Assembly (NCBI RefSeq): GCF_044005705.1
Contig: NZ_JBIPKE010000017.1
Location: 1 to 64,000, forward strand
Direction: 5' to 3'
Length of the DNA stretch: 64,000 nucleotides
Origin: Marinoscillum luteum
GTDB lineage: Bacteria; Bacteroidota; Bacteroidia; Cytophagales; Cyclobacteriaceae
Every line of letters starts with the position of its first letter. The first letter of the stretch is position 1. The notes under the pieces are model-generated. The model worked only from the letters and a program-made list of their open reading frames with translations, was not told where the DNA came from and did no database searches. The position numbers and the translations under genes were made by a program. This document shows positions 33,022-43,475 of this stretch, piece by piece.

Positions 33022-33465
33022 ATGGCTAAAGAGATAACAGGTTATTTGAAACTCCAGGTTAGGGGAGGGGCGGCAAATCCTTCTCCTCCAGTAGGACCAG
33101 CACTTGGTTCTAAGGGACTAAATATCATGGAGTTTTGTAAACAGTTCAATGCAAGAACTCAAGATAAGCAGGGTCAATTGCTCCCGGTAGTTGTTGCGAT
33201 CTATACTGACAAGTCTTTCGATTTTGTAATTAAAACACCTCCAGCTCCAATATTGATTATGGAAGCTGCTAAGTTGAAAAAAGGTTCTGCTGAGCCAAAC
33301 CGTGCGAAAGTAGGTTCTATCAGCTGGGATCAGGTGAAGGAAATTGCCGAATTGAAAATGCAGGATTTGAATGCTTTTCAAATTGAAGCAGCGATGCGTC
33401 AGGTAGCTGGTACAGCAAGAAGTATGGGAGTAAGAGTTTCTGGTAAAGCGCCTTGGGCTAACTAA
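33022..33465 (+). CDS. rplK: 50S ribosomal protein L11
   Basis: 147 aa. The N-terminal domain has the proline-rich NPSPPVGPALGSKGLNIMEF; the C-terminal RNA-binding domain ends GTARSMGVRVSG. Part of the GTPase-associated centre of 23S rRNA. It starts 4 bp after nusG. Confidence 0.98.
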   Translation: MAKEITGYLKLQVRGGAANPSPPVGPALGSKGLNIMEFCKQFNARTQDKQGQLLPVVVAIYTDKSFDFVIKTPPAPILIMEAAKLKKGSAEPNRAKVGSISWDQVKEIAELKMQDLNAFQIEAAMRQVAGTARSMGVRVSGKAPWAN

Positions 33466-33473
33466 ATAGTACA

Positions 33474-34172
33474 ATGGGAAAGATTACGAAAAATCAGAAA
33501 AAAGCTGCAGAGCTTGTTGACGTAAATAAGGAATACTCTATCGAAGAGGCTGCTCAATTGGTAAAGGATATTACCTTTTCCAAATTCGATGCGTCTGTTG
33601 ATATTGATATTAGACTGGGTGTAGACCCACGTAAAGCGGACCAGATGGTTCGTGGAGTGGTGGCTCTGCCTAACGGGATTGGCAAGGAAGTGAAGGTGCT
33701 AGTGCTTTGTACTCCAGATAAGGAGGAAGAGGCTAAGGCAGCTGGAGCGGACTATGTAGGTCTTGACGACTTCATCACCAAAATAGAAGGTGGATGGACA
33801 GCGATCGATGTGATCATCACAATGCCAACAGTAATGGCTAAAGTGGGTAAGTTAGGTAGAGTACTCGGACCAAGAGGATTGATGCCTAACCCTAAGTCAG
33901 GTACTGTAACCATGGATATTGCTCAGGCGGTAACCGAGGTAAAGGCAGGTAAGATCGACTTCAAAGTTGATAAAACAGGAATTATTCATACAAGCATTGG
34001 TAAGATCTCCTTTGATCCAGAGAAGATCATGCAAAATGCAGTAGAGATGATTCAAACTGTGGCGAAGTTGAAACCTTCTTCAGCCAAGGGTACATATTTT
34101 AAATCAATCACACTATCCAGTACGATGAGTAAGGGAATAGCTGTTGATAAAAATAGCATAGCTGGACTATAA
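33474..34172 (+). CDS. rplA: 50S ribosomal protein L1
   Basis: 232 aa. Signature LGPRGLMPNPKSGTV and the C-terminal SSAKGTYFKSITLSSTMSKG. Forms the L1 stalk by the E site and, in other bacteria, represses its own rplK-rplA message. Spacing of 8 bp from rplK supports one transcript. Confidence 0.98.
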   Translation: MGKITKNQKKAAELVDVNKEYSIEEAAQLVKDITFSKFDASVDIDIRLGVDPRKADQMVRGVVALPNGIGKEVKVLVLCTPDKEEEAKAAGADYVGLDDFITKIEGGWTAIDVIITMPTVMAKVGKLGRVLGPRGLMPNPKSGTVTMDIAQAVTEVKAGKIDFKVDKTGIIHTSIGKISFDPEKIMQNAVEMIQTVAKLKPSSAKGTYFKSITLSSTMSKGIAVDKNSIAGL

Positions 34173-34178
34173 GACGTT

Positions 34179-34706
34179 ATGACTAGAGAAGAAAAAGCAC
34201 AAGTGATTGCTGGTTTAACAGAAAAATTTCAGCAAACAGACCACTTCTACATCACTGACACATCAGGACTTACTGTTGAGCAAATCAACAAGTTCAGAGA
34301 GATGTGCTTCAAGAAAGGCGTGGAGTATAAGGTTGTGAAAAATACTTTGATCAAGAAAGCTCTTGAAAATCTTGACAATGACTATTCATCATTGGATAGT
34401 ACACTTAAAGGATTCTCAGGGATCATGTTTGTGAATGAAAACGCAAACATACCTGCCAGAGTCATTAAAGACTTCAAGAAGGAAGATAAAGATCAGAGAC
34501 CTAAGTTTAAGGCTGCTTCCATAGATTCAGATATTTTCATCGGTGAAGACCAGTTAGAGATTTTGAGTAAGCTCAAGTCTAAACAGGAACTTATTGGTGA
34601 GGTTATTTCATTACTTCAGTCGCCTGCTAAGAATGTTATTTCCGCTCTACAGAGTGGTCAGCATACAATAGCCGGACTGGTAAAAACACTTTCAGAAAGA
34701 GAATAA
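34179..34706 (+). CDS. rplJ: 50S ribosomal protein L10
   Basis: 175 aa. N-terminal rRNA-binding domain (FYITDTSGLTVEQINKFR; GVEYKVVKNTLIKKAL) and a C-terminal helix that carries L7/L12 dimers. Base of the ribosomal stalk. It follows rplA by 6 bp. Confidence 0.97.
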   Translation: MTREEKAQVIAGLTEKFQQTDHFYITDTSGLTVEQINKFREMCFKKGVEYKVVKNTLIKKALENLDNDYSSLDSTLKGFSGIMFVNENANIPARVIKDFKKEDKDQRPKFKAASIDSDIFIGEDQLEILSKLKSKQELIGEVISLLQSPAKNVISALQSGQHTIAGLVKTLSERE

Positions 34707-34736
34707 GATTTTTAACAAAATTAATTGACAATTAAA

Positions 34737-35114
34737 ATGGCAGATTTAAAAGAATTCGCTGAGCAACTAGTAAACCTTTCAGTAAAAGAGGTAAGTGAAC
34801 TAGCTACAATCCTTAAAGATGAGTATGGTATTGAGCCTGCAGCCGCAGCAGCTCCTGTAATGGTAGCTGGTGGTGGTGATGGTGGAAGTGCTGCTGAAGA
34901 AAAATCATCTTTTGATGTTGTACTTAAGTCAGCTGGTGCCGCTAAGCTTGCAGTTGTGAAACTAGTAAAAGAACTTACAGGTCTTGGACTGAAAGAAGCT
35001 AAGGAATTAGTGGACGGTGCTCCAAGTAACGTAAAAGAAGGCGTAGCTAAAGATGAAGCTGAGGCGCTGAAAAAGCAGCTTGAAGAAGCTGGTGCCGAGG
35101 TTGAGCTAAAATAA
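34737..35114 (+). CDS. rplL: 50S ribosomal protein L7/L12
   Basis: 125 aa. N-terminal dimerisation helices, an Ala/Gly-rich hinge (AAAAPVMVAGGGDGGS) and the factor-binding C-terminal domain GLGLKEAKELVDGAPSNVKEG. The ATG after an A-rich leader is preferred over an in-frame TTG 12 nt earlier. The region after it holds an attenuator-like hairpin before rpoB. Confidence 0.98.
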   Translation: MADLKEFAEQLVNLSVKEVSELATILKDEYGIEPAAAAAPVMVAGGGDGGSAAEEKSSFDVVLKSAGAAKLAVVKLVKELTGLGLKEAKELVDGAPSNVKEGVAKDEAEALKKQLEEAGAEVELK

Positions 35115-35139
35115 TTTGATTTTCATCAACTAAGGTTTA

Positions 35140-35187
35140 GGCCTGGCTCCCATCCCGATATCCATCGGGATAAGGATCAGGTCTTTT
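35140..35187 (+). terminator. Attenuator-like hairpin between rplL and rpoB
   Basis: A compound stem: outer GGCCTG/CAGGTC and inner perfect ATCCCGAT/ATCGGGAT around a 4-nt loop, followed by TTTT. It lies in the 133-bp rplL-rpoB gap, where other bacteria have a partial terminator that lowers rpoBC expression relative to ribosomal proteins. The short T-run suits partial termination. Confidence 0.65.
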
Positions 35188-35247
35188 CCTGTTTGTATCT
35201 ACCACATATTGTTCTTGATCCTTATTTTGAACTAAACAGATAAAGCT

Positions 35248-38200
35248 TTGGCTAAAAATACATCTGAGAGAGTTAATTTCTCTTCTATAAAATCTGTAAT
35301 CGATTATCCTGATTTCCTTGACGTACAGCTAAAGTCATTCGTTGACTTTTTCCAGCTGGACACTCCTTCTGAAAAAAGAAATTCCGAAGGACTGTATAAA
35401 GTGTTCATGGAGAACTTTCCTATCAGTGATTCCAGAGAAAATTTCGTGCTGGAATTTGTCGATTATACTGTTGACCCTCCAAAGTACTCAGTTGATGAGA
35501 GCATCGAGAGAGGTTTGACGCACTCTGTTCCCCTCAAAGCTAAGCTTCGTTTGCTTTGCAATGATGAGGAGAATGAAGATTTTGAGACCATTGAGCAGGA
35601 AGTCTTTTTGGGGAATATCCCATATATGACCGCTAAGGGGTCTTTCGTAATCAATGGAGCCGAACGAGTGATCGTTTCGCAGTTGCACAGGTCACCAGGT
35701 GTGTTCTTTGCTCAAAGCAAGCATACAAATGGTACCCACCTGTATTCTGCAAGGATTATTCCTTTCAAAGGATCCTGGATCGAATTTGCTACGGACGTTA
35801 ACAATGTGATGTATGCCTATATCGATCGAAAAAAGAAGTTTCCTATTACCACACTTCTGCGATCAATAGGATATGGATCTGATAAAAAAATATTGGACCT
35901 TTTCGGCCTGTCCGAAGAGATCGACGCTACTGAAAAGGAGCTTAAGAAAGTAATTGGCCGTAGACTGGCTGCCAGAGTACTGCGTACCTGGACTGAGGAT
36001 TTTGTGGATGAAGATACCGGAGAGGTTGTATCTATTGACAGAAATGAAGTGATTCTCGAAAGAGATGGTATTATTTCTGAAGATGATATAGAGACAATTC
36101 TGGAATCGGGCAGTAAGTCAATTGTCCTTCACAGAAAGGATGTTAACATCACGGATTACTCTATTATATATAACACCCTTCAGAAGGATAACTCAAACTC
36201 CGAGAAGGAGGCTGTTGAGCAGATCTATCGTCAACTGAGAAACACAGATGCTCCGGATGAGCAGACTGCACGGGATATTATTCAAAACCTCTTCTTCAGT
36301 GACAAACGTTACGATCTGGGAGAGGTAGGTCGATACAGAATCAACAAGAAGCTTGGTTTGGATATAGGGTACGATAAGAGAACCCTTACTACAGAGGATA
36401 TTATCCTTATTGTGAAGTACCTGATCGGGTTGATCAATAGCAAGGCTGTTGTCGATGATATTGACCACTTGAGTAATAGAAGGGTAAGAACTGTGGGCGA
36501 ACAATTGTACGCTCAATTTGGTGTGGGCCTTGCCAGAATGGCCAGAACGATCCGCGAACGAATGAATGTTCGTGACAATGAGGACTTCAAGCCAGTTGAT
36601 CTGATCAACGCTCGTACATTGTCTTCTGTGATCAACTCATTCTTTGGTACTAACCAGCTGTCTCAGTTCATGGATCAAACCAATCCACTGGCTGAGATTA
36701 CGCATAAGAGAAGAATGTCTGCACTCGGACCAGGTGGTCTTTCGAGAGAAAGAGCAGGTTTCGAAGTACGTGACGTTCACTACACTCACTACGGTAGACT
36801 TTGTACGATTGAAACTCCTGAGGGACCAAACATTGGTTTGATCTCTTCACTTTGCGTACACGCCAAAGTGAACCAGATGGGTTTCATCGAAACACCTTAT
36901 AGGGATGTGGTAGAAGGCACTGTGGATATGACAGGTAGTGTAAACTACCTCACTGCAGAGGAAGAAGATACTTATAATATTGCTCAGGCCAATGCGCCTT
37001 TGGATGATAAAGGTAACTTCCTCAACGATAAAGTAAAGGCGCGTTTCGAAGGGGATTTCCCGGTAGTGGACCCCAAAGATTTGAAATACATGGATGTGGC
37101 TCCGAATCAGATTGTATCGGTAGCGGCCTCTATGATTCCGTTCCTTGAGCATGATGATGCCAACCGTGCATTGATGGGCTCTAACATGCAGCGCCAGGCA
37201 GTTCCATTGTTGAAGCCACAGGCTCCAATCGTTGGAACTGGTTTGGAGAAGCGTGTAGCCATTGACTCACGAGCGTTGGTGATTGCTGAAGGTGATGGTG
37301 AGATTGAATATGTAGACGCTAAGAAAATAGTTGTCAGATATGAGCGTACAGAAGAAGATTTGCTCATCTCTTTCAATAGTCCAAGTGTTACTTATGAACT
37401 GATTAAGTTCAGAAGAACTAACCAGGATACTTGTATCAACCTGAAGCCAATTGTGACTAAGGGAGATAAGGTAACCAAAGGCCAACCTCTGTGTGAAGGT
37501 TTTGCTACTGAGAACGGCGAGCTGGCCCTTGGAAGAAATCTGATGGTGGCATACATGCCATGGCAAGGATACAACTTTGAGGATGCAATTGTAATTTCTG
37601 AAAAAGTGGTAAGAGAGGATATATTCACCTCTATCCACATTGATGAATACGATCTCGAAGTAAGGGATACCAAAAGAGGTGAAGAGGAACTTACCTCGGA
37701 GATTCCAAACGTGAGTGAGGAAGCCGTTAAGAACCTTGATGAAAATGGTATTATCCGAATCGGTGCTGAAATCAAAGAAGGTGATATCCTGATTGGTAAA
37801 ATCACACCAAAAGGTGAGACTGATCCTACTCCGGAAGAAAAACTATTGCGCGCCATCTTTGGAGACAAAGCCGGTGACGTAAAAGATGCTTCATTGAAAG
37901 CTTCTCCTTCATTGAGAGGTGTGGTGATTGACACTAAACTCTTCTCAAGACCTAAGAAAGATAAAGATCTTAGATCAAGAACGAAGAAAGAAGTAGAGAT
38001 GCTGAAAAACCGCTACAGCGGAGAGCTTACTGAGATCAGAAATCAAATGATCGATAAGTTGGCAAAGCTTCTCGAAGGGAAAACATGCCAGGGAATCAAA
38101 CATAAGTTTGGTGAAGAGGTCATGTCTAAGGGGACTAAGTTCAACAGAAAGAACATCGAGGCAAATCTTTTCCCACCTAAGAATGCTTATAGGGATGAGA

Positions 38201-39117
38201 GTAACTACAATGTACCTGAAGAAGCCAATTTGATTTCAGATTTGATCATCGAAGATTGGGCAACCGATCAGCATACCAATGATCTGATCTTCAAAATGGT
38301 GAAGAATTATATCAATGCTAGAAACGAAGTGTCGGGAATCTTCAAAAGAGAGCGTTTTACGCTTGAGGTTGGGGATGAGCTTCCTGCAGGCATTGTTCAG
38401 TTGGCCAAAGTCTACGTGGCTAAAAAGCGTAAACTGAAAGTTGGTGATAAGATGGCTGGTCGTCATGGTAACAAGGGTGTTGTAGCCAAAATTGTTCGTG
38501 ATGAAGACATGCCTTTCATGGAAGACGGAACTCCGGTGGATATTGTATTGAACCCGCTTGGTGTACCTTCTCGTATGAACATCGGTCAGATTTATGAAAC
38601 AGTTCTTGGATGGGCTGGACTAAGGTTGGGTAAGAAATATGCCACTCCAATTTTTGACGGTGCTACTGAGGATGAAGTTCAGAATGAACTGAAAGAAGCA
38701 GGGTTGCCCTCATTTGGTCGTACTTATCTATACGATGGTTTGAGTGGAGTTCGCTTTGATCAGCCTGTTACAGTAGGTGTGGCATATATGCTGAAACTTG
38801 GTCACCTGGTAGATGATAAGATGCACGCAAGAAGCATCGGACCATACTCACTCATCACTCAGCAACCACTTGGTGGTAAAGCGCAGTTTGGTGGTCAGAG
38901 ATTTGGAGAGATGGAGGTATGGGCACTTGAGGCATTTGGTGCCGCCCATGTTTTGCAAGAGATCCTTACCATTAAGTCGGATGACGTGATTGGTAGAGCA
39001 AAAGCCTACGAGGCAATTGTGAAAGGTGAGAATATGCAGAAGCCAAACATCCCTGAATCGTTCAACGTATTGGTTCACGAGCTTCGTGGATTGGCACTTG
39101 AAATTACCTTAGACTAA
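35248..39117 (+). CDS. rpoB: RNA polymerase beta subunit
   Basis: 1289 aa. Conserved blocks include the rifampicin region (GTNQLSQFMDQTNPLAEITHKRR), GRHGNKGVV and the C-terminal GGQRFGEMEVWALEAFGA. The start codon is TTG: translation begins (M)AKNTSERVNFSSIK, which fits family N-termini. The next in-frame ATG comes only at codon 54, and a stop lies 15 nt upstream. A TTG start for rpoB is unusual. Confidence 0.97.
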   Translation: MAKNTSERVNFSSIKSVIDYPDFLDVQLKSFVDFFQLDTPSEKRNSEGLYKVFMENFPISDSRENFVLEFVDYTVDPPKYSVDESIERGLTHSVPLKAKLRLLCNDEENEDFETIEQEVFLGNIPYMTAKGSFVINGAERVIVSQLHRSPGVFFAQSKHTNGTHLYSARIIPFKGSWIEFATDVNNVMYAYIDRKKKFPITTLLRSIGYGSDKKILDLFGLSEEIDATEKELKKVIGRRLAARVLRTWTEDFVDEDTGEVVSIDRNEVILERDGIISEDDIETILESGSKSIVLHRKDVNITDYSIIYNTLQKDNSNSEKEAVEQIYRQLRNTDAPDEQTARDIIQNLFFSDKRYDLGEVGRYRINKKLGLDIGYDKRTLTTEDIILIVKYLIGLINSKAVVDDIDHLSNRRVRTVGEQLYAQFGVGLARMARTIRERMNVRDNEDFKPVDLINARTLSSVINSFFGTNQLSQFMDQTNPLAEITHKRRMSALGPGGLSRERAGFEVRDVHYTHYGRLCTIETPEGPNIGLISSLCVHAKVNQMGFIETPYRDVVEGTVDMTGSVNYLTAEEEDTYNIAQANAPLDDKGNFLNDKVKARFEGDFPVVDPKDLKYMDVAPNQIVSVAASMIPFLEHDDANRALMGSNMQRQAVPLLKPQAPIVGTGLEKRVAIDSRALVIAEGDGEIEYVDAKKIVVRYERTEEDLLISFNSPSVTYELIKFRRTNQDTCINLKPIVTKGDKVTKGQPLCEGFATENGELALGRNLMVAYMPWQGYNFEDAIVISEKVVREDIFTSIHIDEYDLEVRDTKRGEEELTSEIPNVSEEAVKNLDENGIIRIGAEIKEGDILIGKITPKGETDPTPEEKLLRAIFGDKAGDVKDASLKASPSLRGVVIDTKLFSRPKKDKDLRSRTKKEVEMLKNRYSGELTEIRNQMIDKLAKLLEGKTCQGIKHKFGEEVMSKGTKFNRKNIEANLFPPKNAYRDESNYNVPEEANLISDLIIEDWATDQHTNDLIFKMVKNYINARNEVSGIFKRERFTLEVGDELPAGIVQLAKVYVAKKRKLKVGDKMAGRHGNKGVVAKIVRDEDMPFMEDGTPVDIVLNPLGVPSRMNIGQIYETVLGWAGLRLGKKYATPIFDGATEDEVQNELKEAGLPSFGRTYLYDGLSGVRFDQPVTVGVAYMLKLGHLVDDKMHARSIGPYSLITQQPLGGKAQFGGQRFGEMEVWALEAFGAAHVLQEILTIKSDDVIGRAKAYEAIVKGENMQKPNIPESFNVLVHELRGLALEITLD

Positions 39118-39130
39118 TAAATTGGATAAC

Positions 39131-39149
39131 AGCCCCGCTCTGCGGGGCT
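39131..39149 (+). other. Perfect hairpin between rpoB and rpoC
   Basis: AGCCCCGC, loop TCT, GCGGGGCT: a perfect GC-rich 8-bp stem with a 3-nt loop and no following T-run. It is therefore probably not a terminator and could be an RNA processing or stability element in the 51-bp rpoB-rpoC gap. Confidence 0.6.
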
Positions 39150-39168
39150 ATACATAGATCATTTAATT

Positions 39169-42100
39169 ATGGCGTTCAGAAAAAATAAAAAACTGTCTAA
39201 CGATTTTTCTAAAGTAACGATTAGTCTGGCATCACCAGAGTCGATTTTAGAAAGCTCGCATGGTGAAGTTACTCAGCCTGAAACGATTAACTACAGAACC
39301 TACAAGCCTGAAATGGGTGGATTGTTCTGCGAGCGAATCTTTGGTCCCGTTAAAGACTGGGAATGTCATTGTGGAAAATATAAGCGAATCCGATACAAAG
39401 GAATTATTTGCGACCGTTGTGGAGTAGAGGTGACGGAGAAGAAGGTCCGTAGAGAGCGAATGGGTCATATCGAATTGGTGGTACCTGTTGCACATATCTG
39501 GTATTTCCGATCACTTCCTAACAAAATAGGTTATCTCCTGGGTCTTCCTACGAAGAAGCTGGATCAAATCATATACTACGAGCGATATGTAGTGATCCAG
39601 TCAGGTATCAAAGAGGAAGATGGAATCAATGAGATGGATTTCCTTACAGAAGAGGAGTATCTCGATATTCTGGATAAACTTCCACGAGAAAATCAACTGC
39701 TGGATGATGATGATCCTCAGAAGTTCATTGCAAAAATGGGTGCTGAGGCTTTGGAAATGCTTTTGTCGAGAATTGAACTTGACGAGCTTTCTTATCAGCT
39801 TCGTCATCAGGCAGCTACTGATACCTCACAGCAAAGAAAAGCTGAGGCACTTAAGAGACTAAGGGTGGTTGAAGCCTTCAGAGATGCCAAAACCAGAATT
39901 GAGAATAAGCCAGAATGGATGATCATTAAAATGGTTCCGGTGATACCACCAGAGCTACGTCCTTTGGTACCTCTTGATGGTGGAAGATTTGCTACCTCGG
40001 ATTTGAACGACCTTTACAGAAGGGTAATTATCCGTAACAATCGTCTGAAGAGATTGATCGACATCAAAGCACCAGAAGTAATCCTTAGAAATGAGAAGAG
40101 GATGCTTCAGGAAGCTGTGGATTCACTGTTTGATAACTCTAGAAAGGTGAATGCTGTAAGGTCTGATGGAAACAGAGCGCTGAAGTCTTTGAGTGATATG
40201 CTCAAAGGAAAGCAAGGTCGATTCCGTCAAAACCTGTTGGGTAAAAGGGTTGACTACTCTGGGCGTTCGGTAATTGTGGTTGGACCGGAGCTGAAAATGC
40301 ACGAGTGTGGTCTTCCTAAGGATATGGCCGCTGAGCTTTTCAAGCCTTTTGTGATCAGAAAGCTGATCGAGAGAGGTATTGTAAAGACCGTGAAGTCCGC
40401 TAAGAAGATAGTTGACAGAAAGGATCCGGTAGTTTGGGATATCCTGGAGAATGTATTGAAAGGGCACCCTGTTCTTCTTAACCGGGCTCCTACACTTCAC
40501 AGGTTGGGTATTCAGGCTTTCCAGCCTAAGTTGATTGAAGGAAAAGCGATTCAGCTACACCCTCTGGTTTGTACAGCATTCAACGCCGATTTTGACGGTG
40601 ACCAGATGGCTGTTCACGTTCCACTTGGACACGAGGCGGTTTTGGAAGCGTCATTGTTGATGCTTTCTTCCCACAATATTCTAAACCCTGCCAATGGAGC
40701 TCCTATTGCGGTGCCTTCACAGGACATGGTATTGGGACTCTATTATATCACCAAGGGACGAAGAAGCACTCCTGAAAAGCCGGTAATTGGTGAAGGACTT
40801 TCTTTCTACAGTGCAGAGGAAGTGATCATTGCCATCAATGAAGGCAAAGTTTCTCAGCATGCTTACGTGAAAGTAAGAACAAAAGTGAGAAATGAGAATG
40901 GCGAGCTTGAGACCAAGGTCATTGAGACGGTGGCAGGACGAGTATTGTTCAATTTGCACGTACCAGAAGAGGTTGGTTTCGTGGATGAACTTCTTACTAA
41001 GAAAAAACTACAGAAGATTATATCTACTGTATTCAAAATCACAGGAATGGCTAAGACAGCTCATTTCCTTGATGATATTAAGGAATTAGGATTCCAGACA
41101 GCCTACAAAGGTGGACTGTCAATGGGTCTTGATAACATTCAGATTCCAGCAGAAAAAGAAGCACTCGTGGCGCAGGCCAAAGAGGAAGTGGAAGCTGTAT
41201 GGAATAACTATTTGATGGGTCTGATCACAGACAATGAGCGTTACAATCAGGTAATTGATATCTGGACGAGAACGAACACATTGCTGACTAACACGCTGAT
41301 GCAGCAGTTGGAAGAAGATGATCAGGGATTCAACTCTATCTACATGATGATGCACTCTGGAGCCCGAGGTTCAAGAGAGCAGATTCGTCAGTTGGGGGGA
41401 ATGAGAGGACTGATGGCCAAGCCTCAAAAGAATCTTCAGGGTTCTGTAGGTGAGATCATCGAAAACCCTATTCTTTCTAACTTCAAAGAAGGACTGGATG
41501 TAATTGAGTACTTCATCTCTACTCACGGTGCGAGAAAAGGTCTTGCGGATACGGCTTTGAAAACAGCGGATGCTGGTTACCTCACCAGACGATTGGTGGA
41601 TGTGGCACAGGACATGGTTGTGAACGAAGAAGATTGCGGTACTTTGAGAGGCTTGTCAGTACAGGCATTGAAAGACAATGAGGAGATAGTCGAATCACTT
41701 TTCGAAAGAATCCTTGGTAGGGTTTCAGTACACGATATCTATGATCCGATTACCGAAGAACTCATCGTTGAGTCTGGAGCGGAGATCACTGAGGAAGTGG
41801 CTGTAAAAATTGACGAAACAAGCATCGAAGAAGTTGAAATCAGGTCTGTATTGACTTGTGAGACTAAGCAAGGTGTGTGTGCAAAATGTTATGGACGTAA
41901 CCTGGCAAGTGGTCGTATGGCCAATATGGGTGAGTCTGTGGGTGTTATTGCTGCACAGTCTATTGGAGAGCCTGGTACTCAGCTTACCTTGAGAACTTTC
42001 CACGTTGGGGGTACTGCCTCGAACATTGCGGTGGATGCCAACATCAAAGCTAAGTTTGATGGATTTATCGAGTATGATGAGCTGCGAACTGTGGATTCTG

Positions 42101-43473
42101 AAGATGAAGAAGGCAACAAGGTGAAGAAGGTGATGGGCCGTTCTGGAGAGATCAAGATCCTTGACAATAAGAAGGAAAGAGTATTGATTACAAACCATGT
42201 GCCTTATGGTGCCATCCTGAAAGTAAGTGATGGAGATAAGATTGCCAAGGGTGACGAAATCTGTAACTGGGATCCATACAATGCCGTGATCATGGCGGAG
42301 TTTGATGGTAAGGCAGAGTTTGATTCCATCATTGAGGGCGTGACCTACAAAGAGGAGTCTGACGAGCAGACAGGACACAGAGAGAAAGTAATTATAGATA
42401 CTAAAGATAAAACCAAGAACCCGGCTGTTGTGGTCGCGGGTAAGGATGAGTCCAAAGGGTATAACATACCAGTGGGCGCTCACCTTGCTGTGGATATTGG
42501 TGATAAGATCAAAGCGGGTCAGGTATTGGCTAAGATTCCTAGAAAAACAGGTAAGTCGAGAGACATCACCGGGGGTCTTCCTAGGGTTACAGAGCTTTTC
42601 GAAGCACGAAACCCATCTAATCCGGCAGTAGTAAGTGAAATCGATGGAGTGGTGACTTATGGAGGGATCAAGCGTGGTAATCGTGAGATCTTCATCGAGT
42701 CAAAAGATGGCGTGAAGAAGAGATATCTCGTGCCTTTGTCTAAGCACATCCTTGTACAGGATAATGACTTTATCCGTGCAGGTGATGCACTCTCAGACGG
42801 AGCGATTACACCAGCCGATATCTTATCGATTAGCGGACCTACAGCAGTTCAGGAATACCTCGTGAATGAAATTCAGGAAGTATACAGACTCCAGGGTGTG
42901 AAAATCAACGATAAGCACATTGAGGTAATCGTGAGACAGATGATGCAAAAGGTTATTATCATCGATGCCGGTGACACTAGCTTCTTGACCAATCAATCGG
43001 TTGATAGATTCGCTTTCATGGAGGAAAATGATAATATCCTTGACAAGAAGGTGGTTATGGATCCAGGAGATTCAGAAACCTTGAAAGCAGGGATGATCAT
43101 TACCAGCAGAAAGCTGCGTGATGAGAATTCTAACCTGAAAAGAAGGGACATGAAGATTGTTGAGGTACGAAATGCCGAGGCAGCCGTTTCTAAGCCTATT
43201 CTTCAGGGGATTACCCAAGCTTCGCTTGGAACCGAAAGTTTCATCTCTGCGGCTTCATTCCAGGAGACAACCAAGGTACTTAGTGAGGCCTCTATTAGAG
43301 GTAAAGCAGATTACTTGAGCGGACTTAAGGAGAATGTGATTGTAGGACATCTGATTCCAGCAGGAACCGGAAACAGAAACTTCCTGAACCACATAGTAAC
43401 CTCTAACGAGGATTATGAAAATCTGGTAGCAGCTAAAGAACAGTTTGCGAATTCAAAAGAACTGGAGTCTTAA
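39169..43473 (+). CDS. rpoC: RNA polymerase beta' subunit
   Basis: 1434 aa. N-terminal zinc ribbon CHCGKYKRIRYKGIICDRCG; active-site triad Asp474/476/478 in NADFDGDQMAV; bridge-helix region RGLMAKPQ; second zinc site with CETKQGVCAKCYG. Intact and of normal length for Bacteroidota. DUF3467 gene follows 2 bp later. Confidence 0.99.
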   Translation: MAFRKNKKLSNDFSKVTISLASPESILESSHGEVTQPETINYRTYKPEMGGLFCERIFGPVKDWECHCGKYKRIRYKGIICDRCGVEVTEKKVRRERMGHIELVVPVAHIWYFRSLPNKIGYLLGLPTKKLDQIIYYERYVVIQSGIKEEDGINEMDFLTEEEYLDILDKLPRENQLLDDDDPQKFIAKMGAEALEMLLSRIELDELSYQLRHQAATDTSQQRKAEALKRLRVVEAFRDAKTRIENKPEWMIIKMVPVIPPELRPLVPLDGGRFATSDLNDLYRRVIIRNNRLKRLIDIKAPEVILRNEKRMLQEAVDSLFDNSRKVNAVRSDGNRALKSLSDMLKGKQGRFRQNLLGKRVDYSGRSVIVVGPELKMHECGLPKDMAAELFKPFVIRKLIERGIVKTVKSAKKIVDRKDPVVWDILENVLKGHPVLLNRAPTLHRLGIQAFQPKLIEGKAIQLHPLVCTAFNADFDGDQMAVHVPLGHEAVLEASLLMLSSHNILNPANGAPIAVPSQDMVLGLYYITKGRRSTPEKPVIGEGLSFYSAEEVIIAINEGKVSQHAYVKVRTKVRNENGELETKVIETVAGRVLFNLHVPEEVGFVDELLTKKKLQKIISTVFKITGMAKTAHFLDDIKELGFQTAYKGGLSMGLDNIQIPAEKEALVAQAKEEVEAVWNNYLMGLITDNERYNQVIDIWTRTNTLLTNTLMQQLEEDDQGFNSIYMMMHSGARGSREQIRQLGGMRGLMAKPQKNLQGSVGEIIENPILSNFKEGLDVIEYFISTHGARKGLADTALKTADAGYLTRRLVDVAQDMVVNEEDCGTLRGLSVQALKDNEEIVESLFERILGRVSVHDIYDPITEELIVESGAEITEEVAVKIDETSIEEVEIRSVLTCETKQGVCAKCYGRNLASGRMANMGESVGVIAAQSIGEPGTQLTLRTFHVGGTASNIAVDANIKAKFDGFIEYDELRTVDSEDEEGNKVKKVMGRSGEIKILDNKKERVLITNHVPYGAILKVSDGDKIAKGDEICNWDPYNAVIMAEFDGKAEFDSIIEGVTYKEESDEQTGHREKVIIDTKDKTKNPAVVVAGKDESKGYNIPVGAHLAVDIGDKIKAGQVLAKIPRKTGKSRDITGGLPRVTELFEARNPSNPAVVSEIDGVVTYGGIKRGNREIFIESKDGVKKRYLVPLSKHILVQDNDFIRAGDALSDGAITPADILSISGPTAVQEYLVNEIQEVYRLQGVKINDKHIEVIVRQMMQKVIIIDAGDTSFLTNQSVDRFAFMEENDNILDKKVVMDPGDSETLKAGMIITSRKLRDENSNLKRRDMKIVEVRNAEAAVSKPILQGITQASLGTESFISAASFQETTKVLSEASIRGKADYLSGLKENVIVGHLIPAGTGNRNFLNHIVTSNEDYENLVAAKEQFANSKELES

Positions 43474-43475
43474 GT

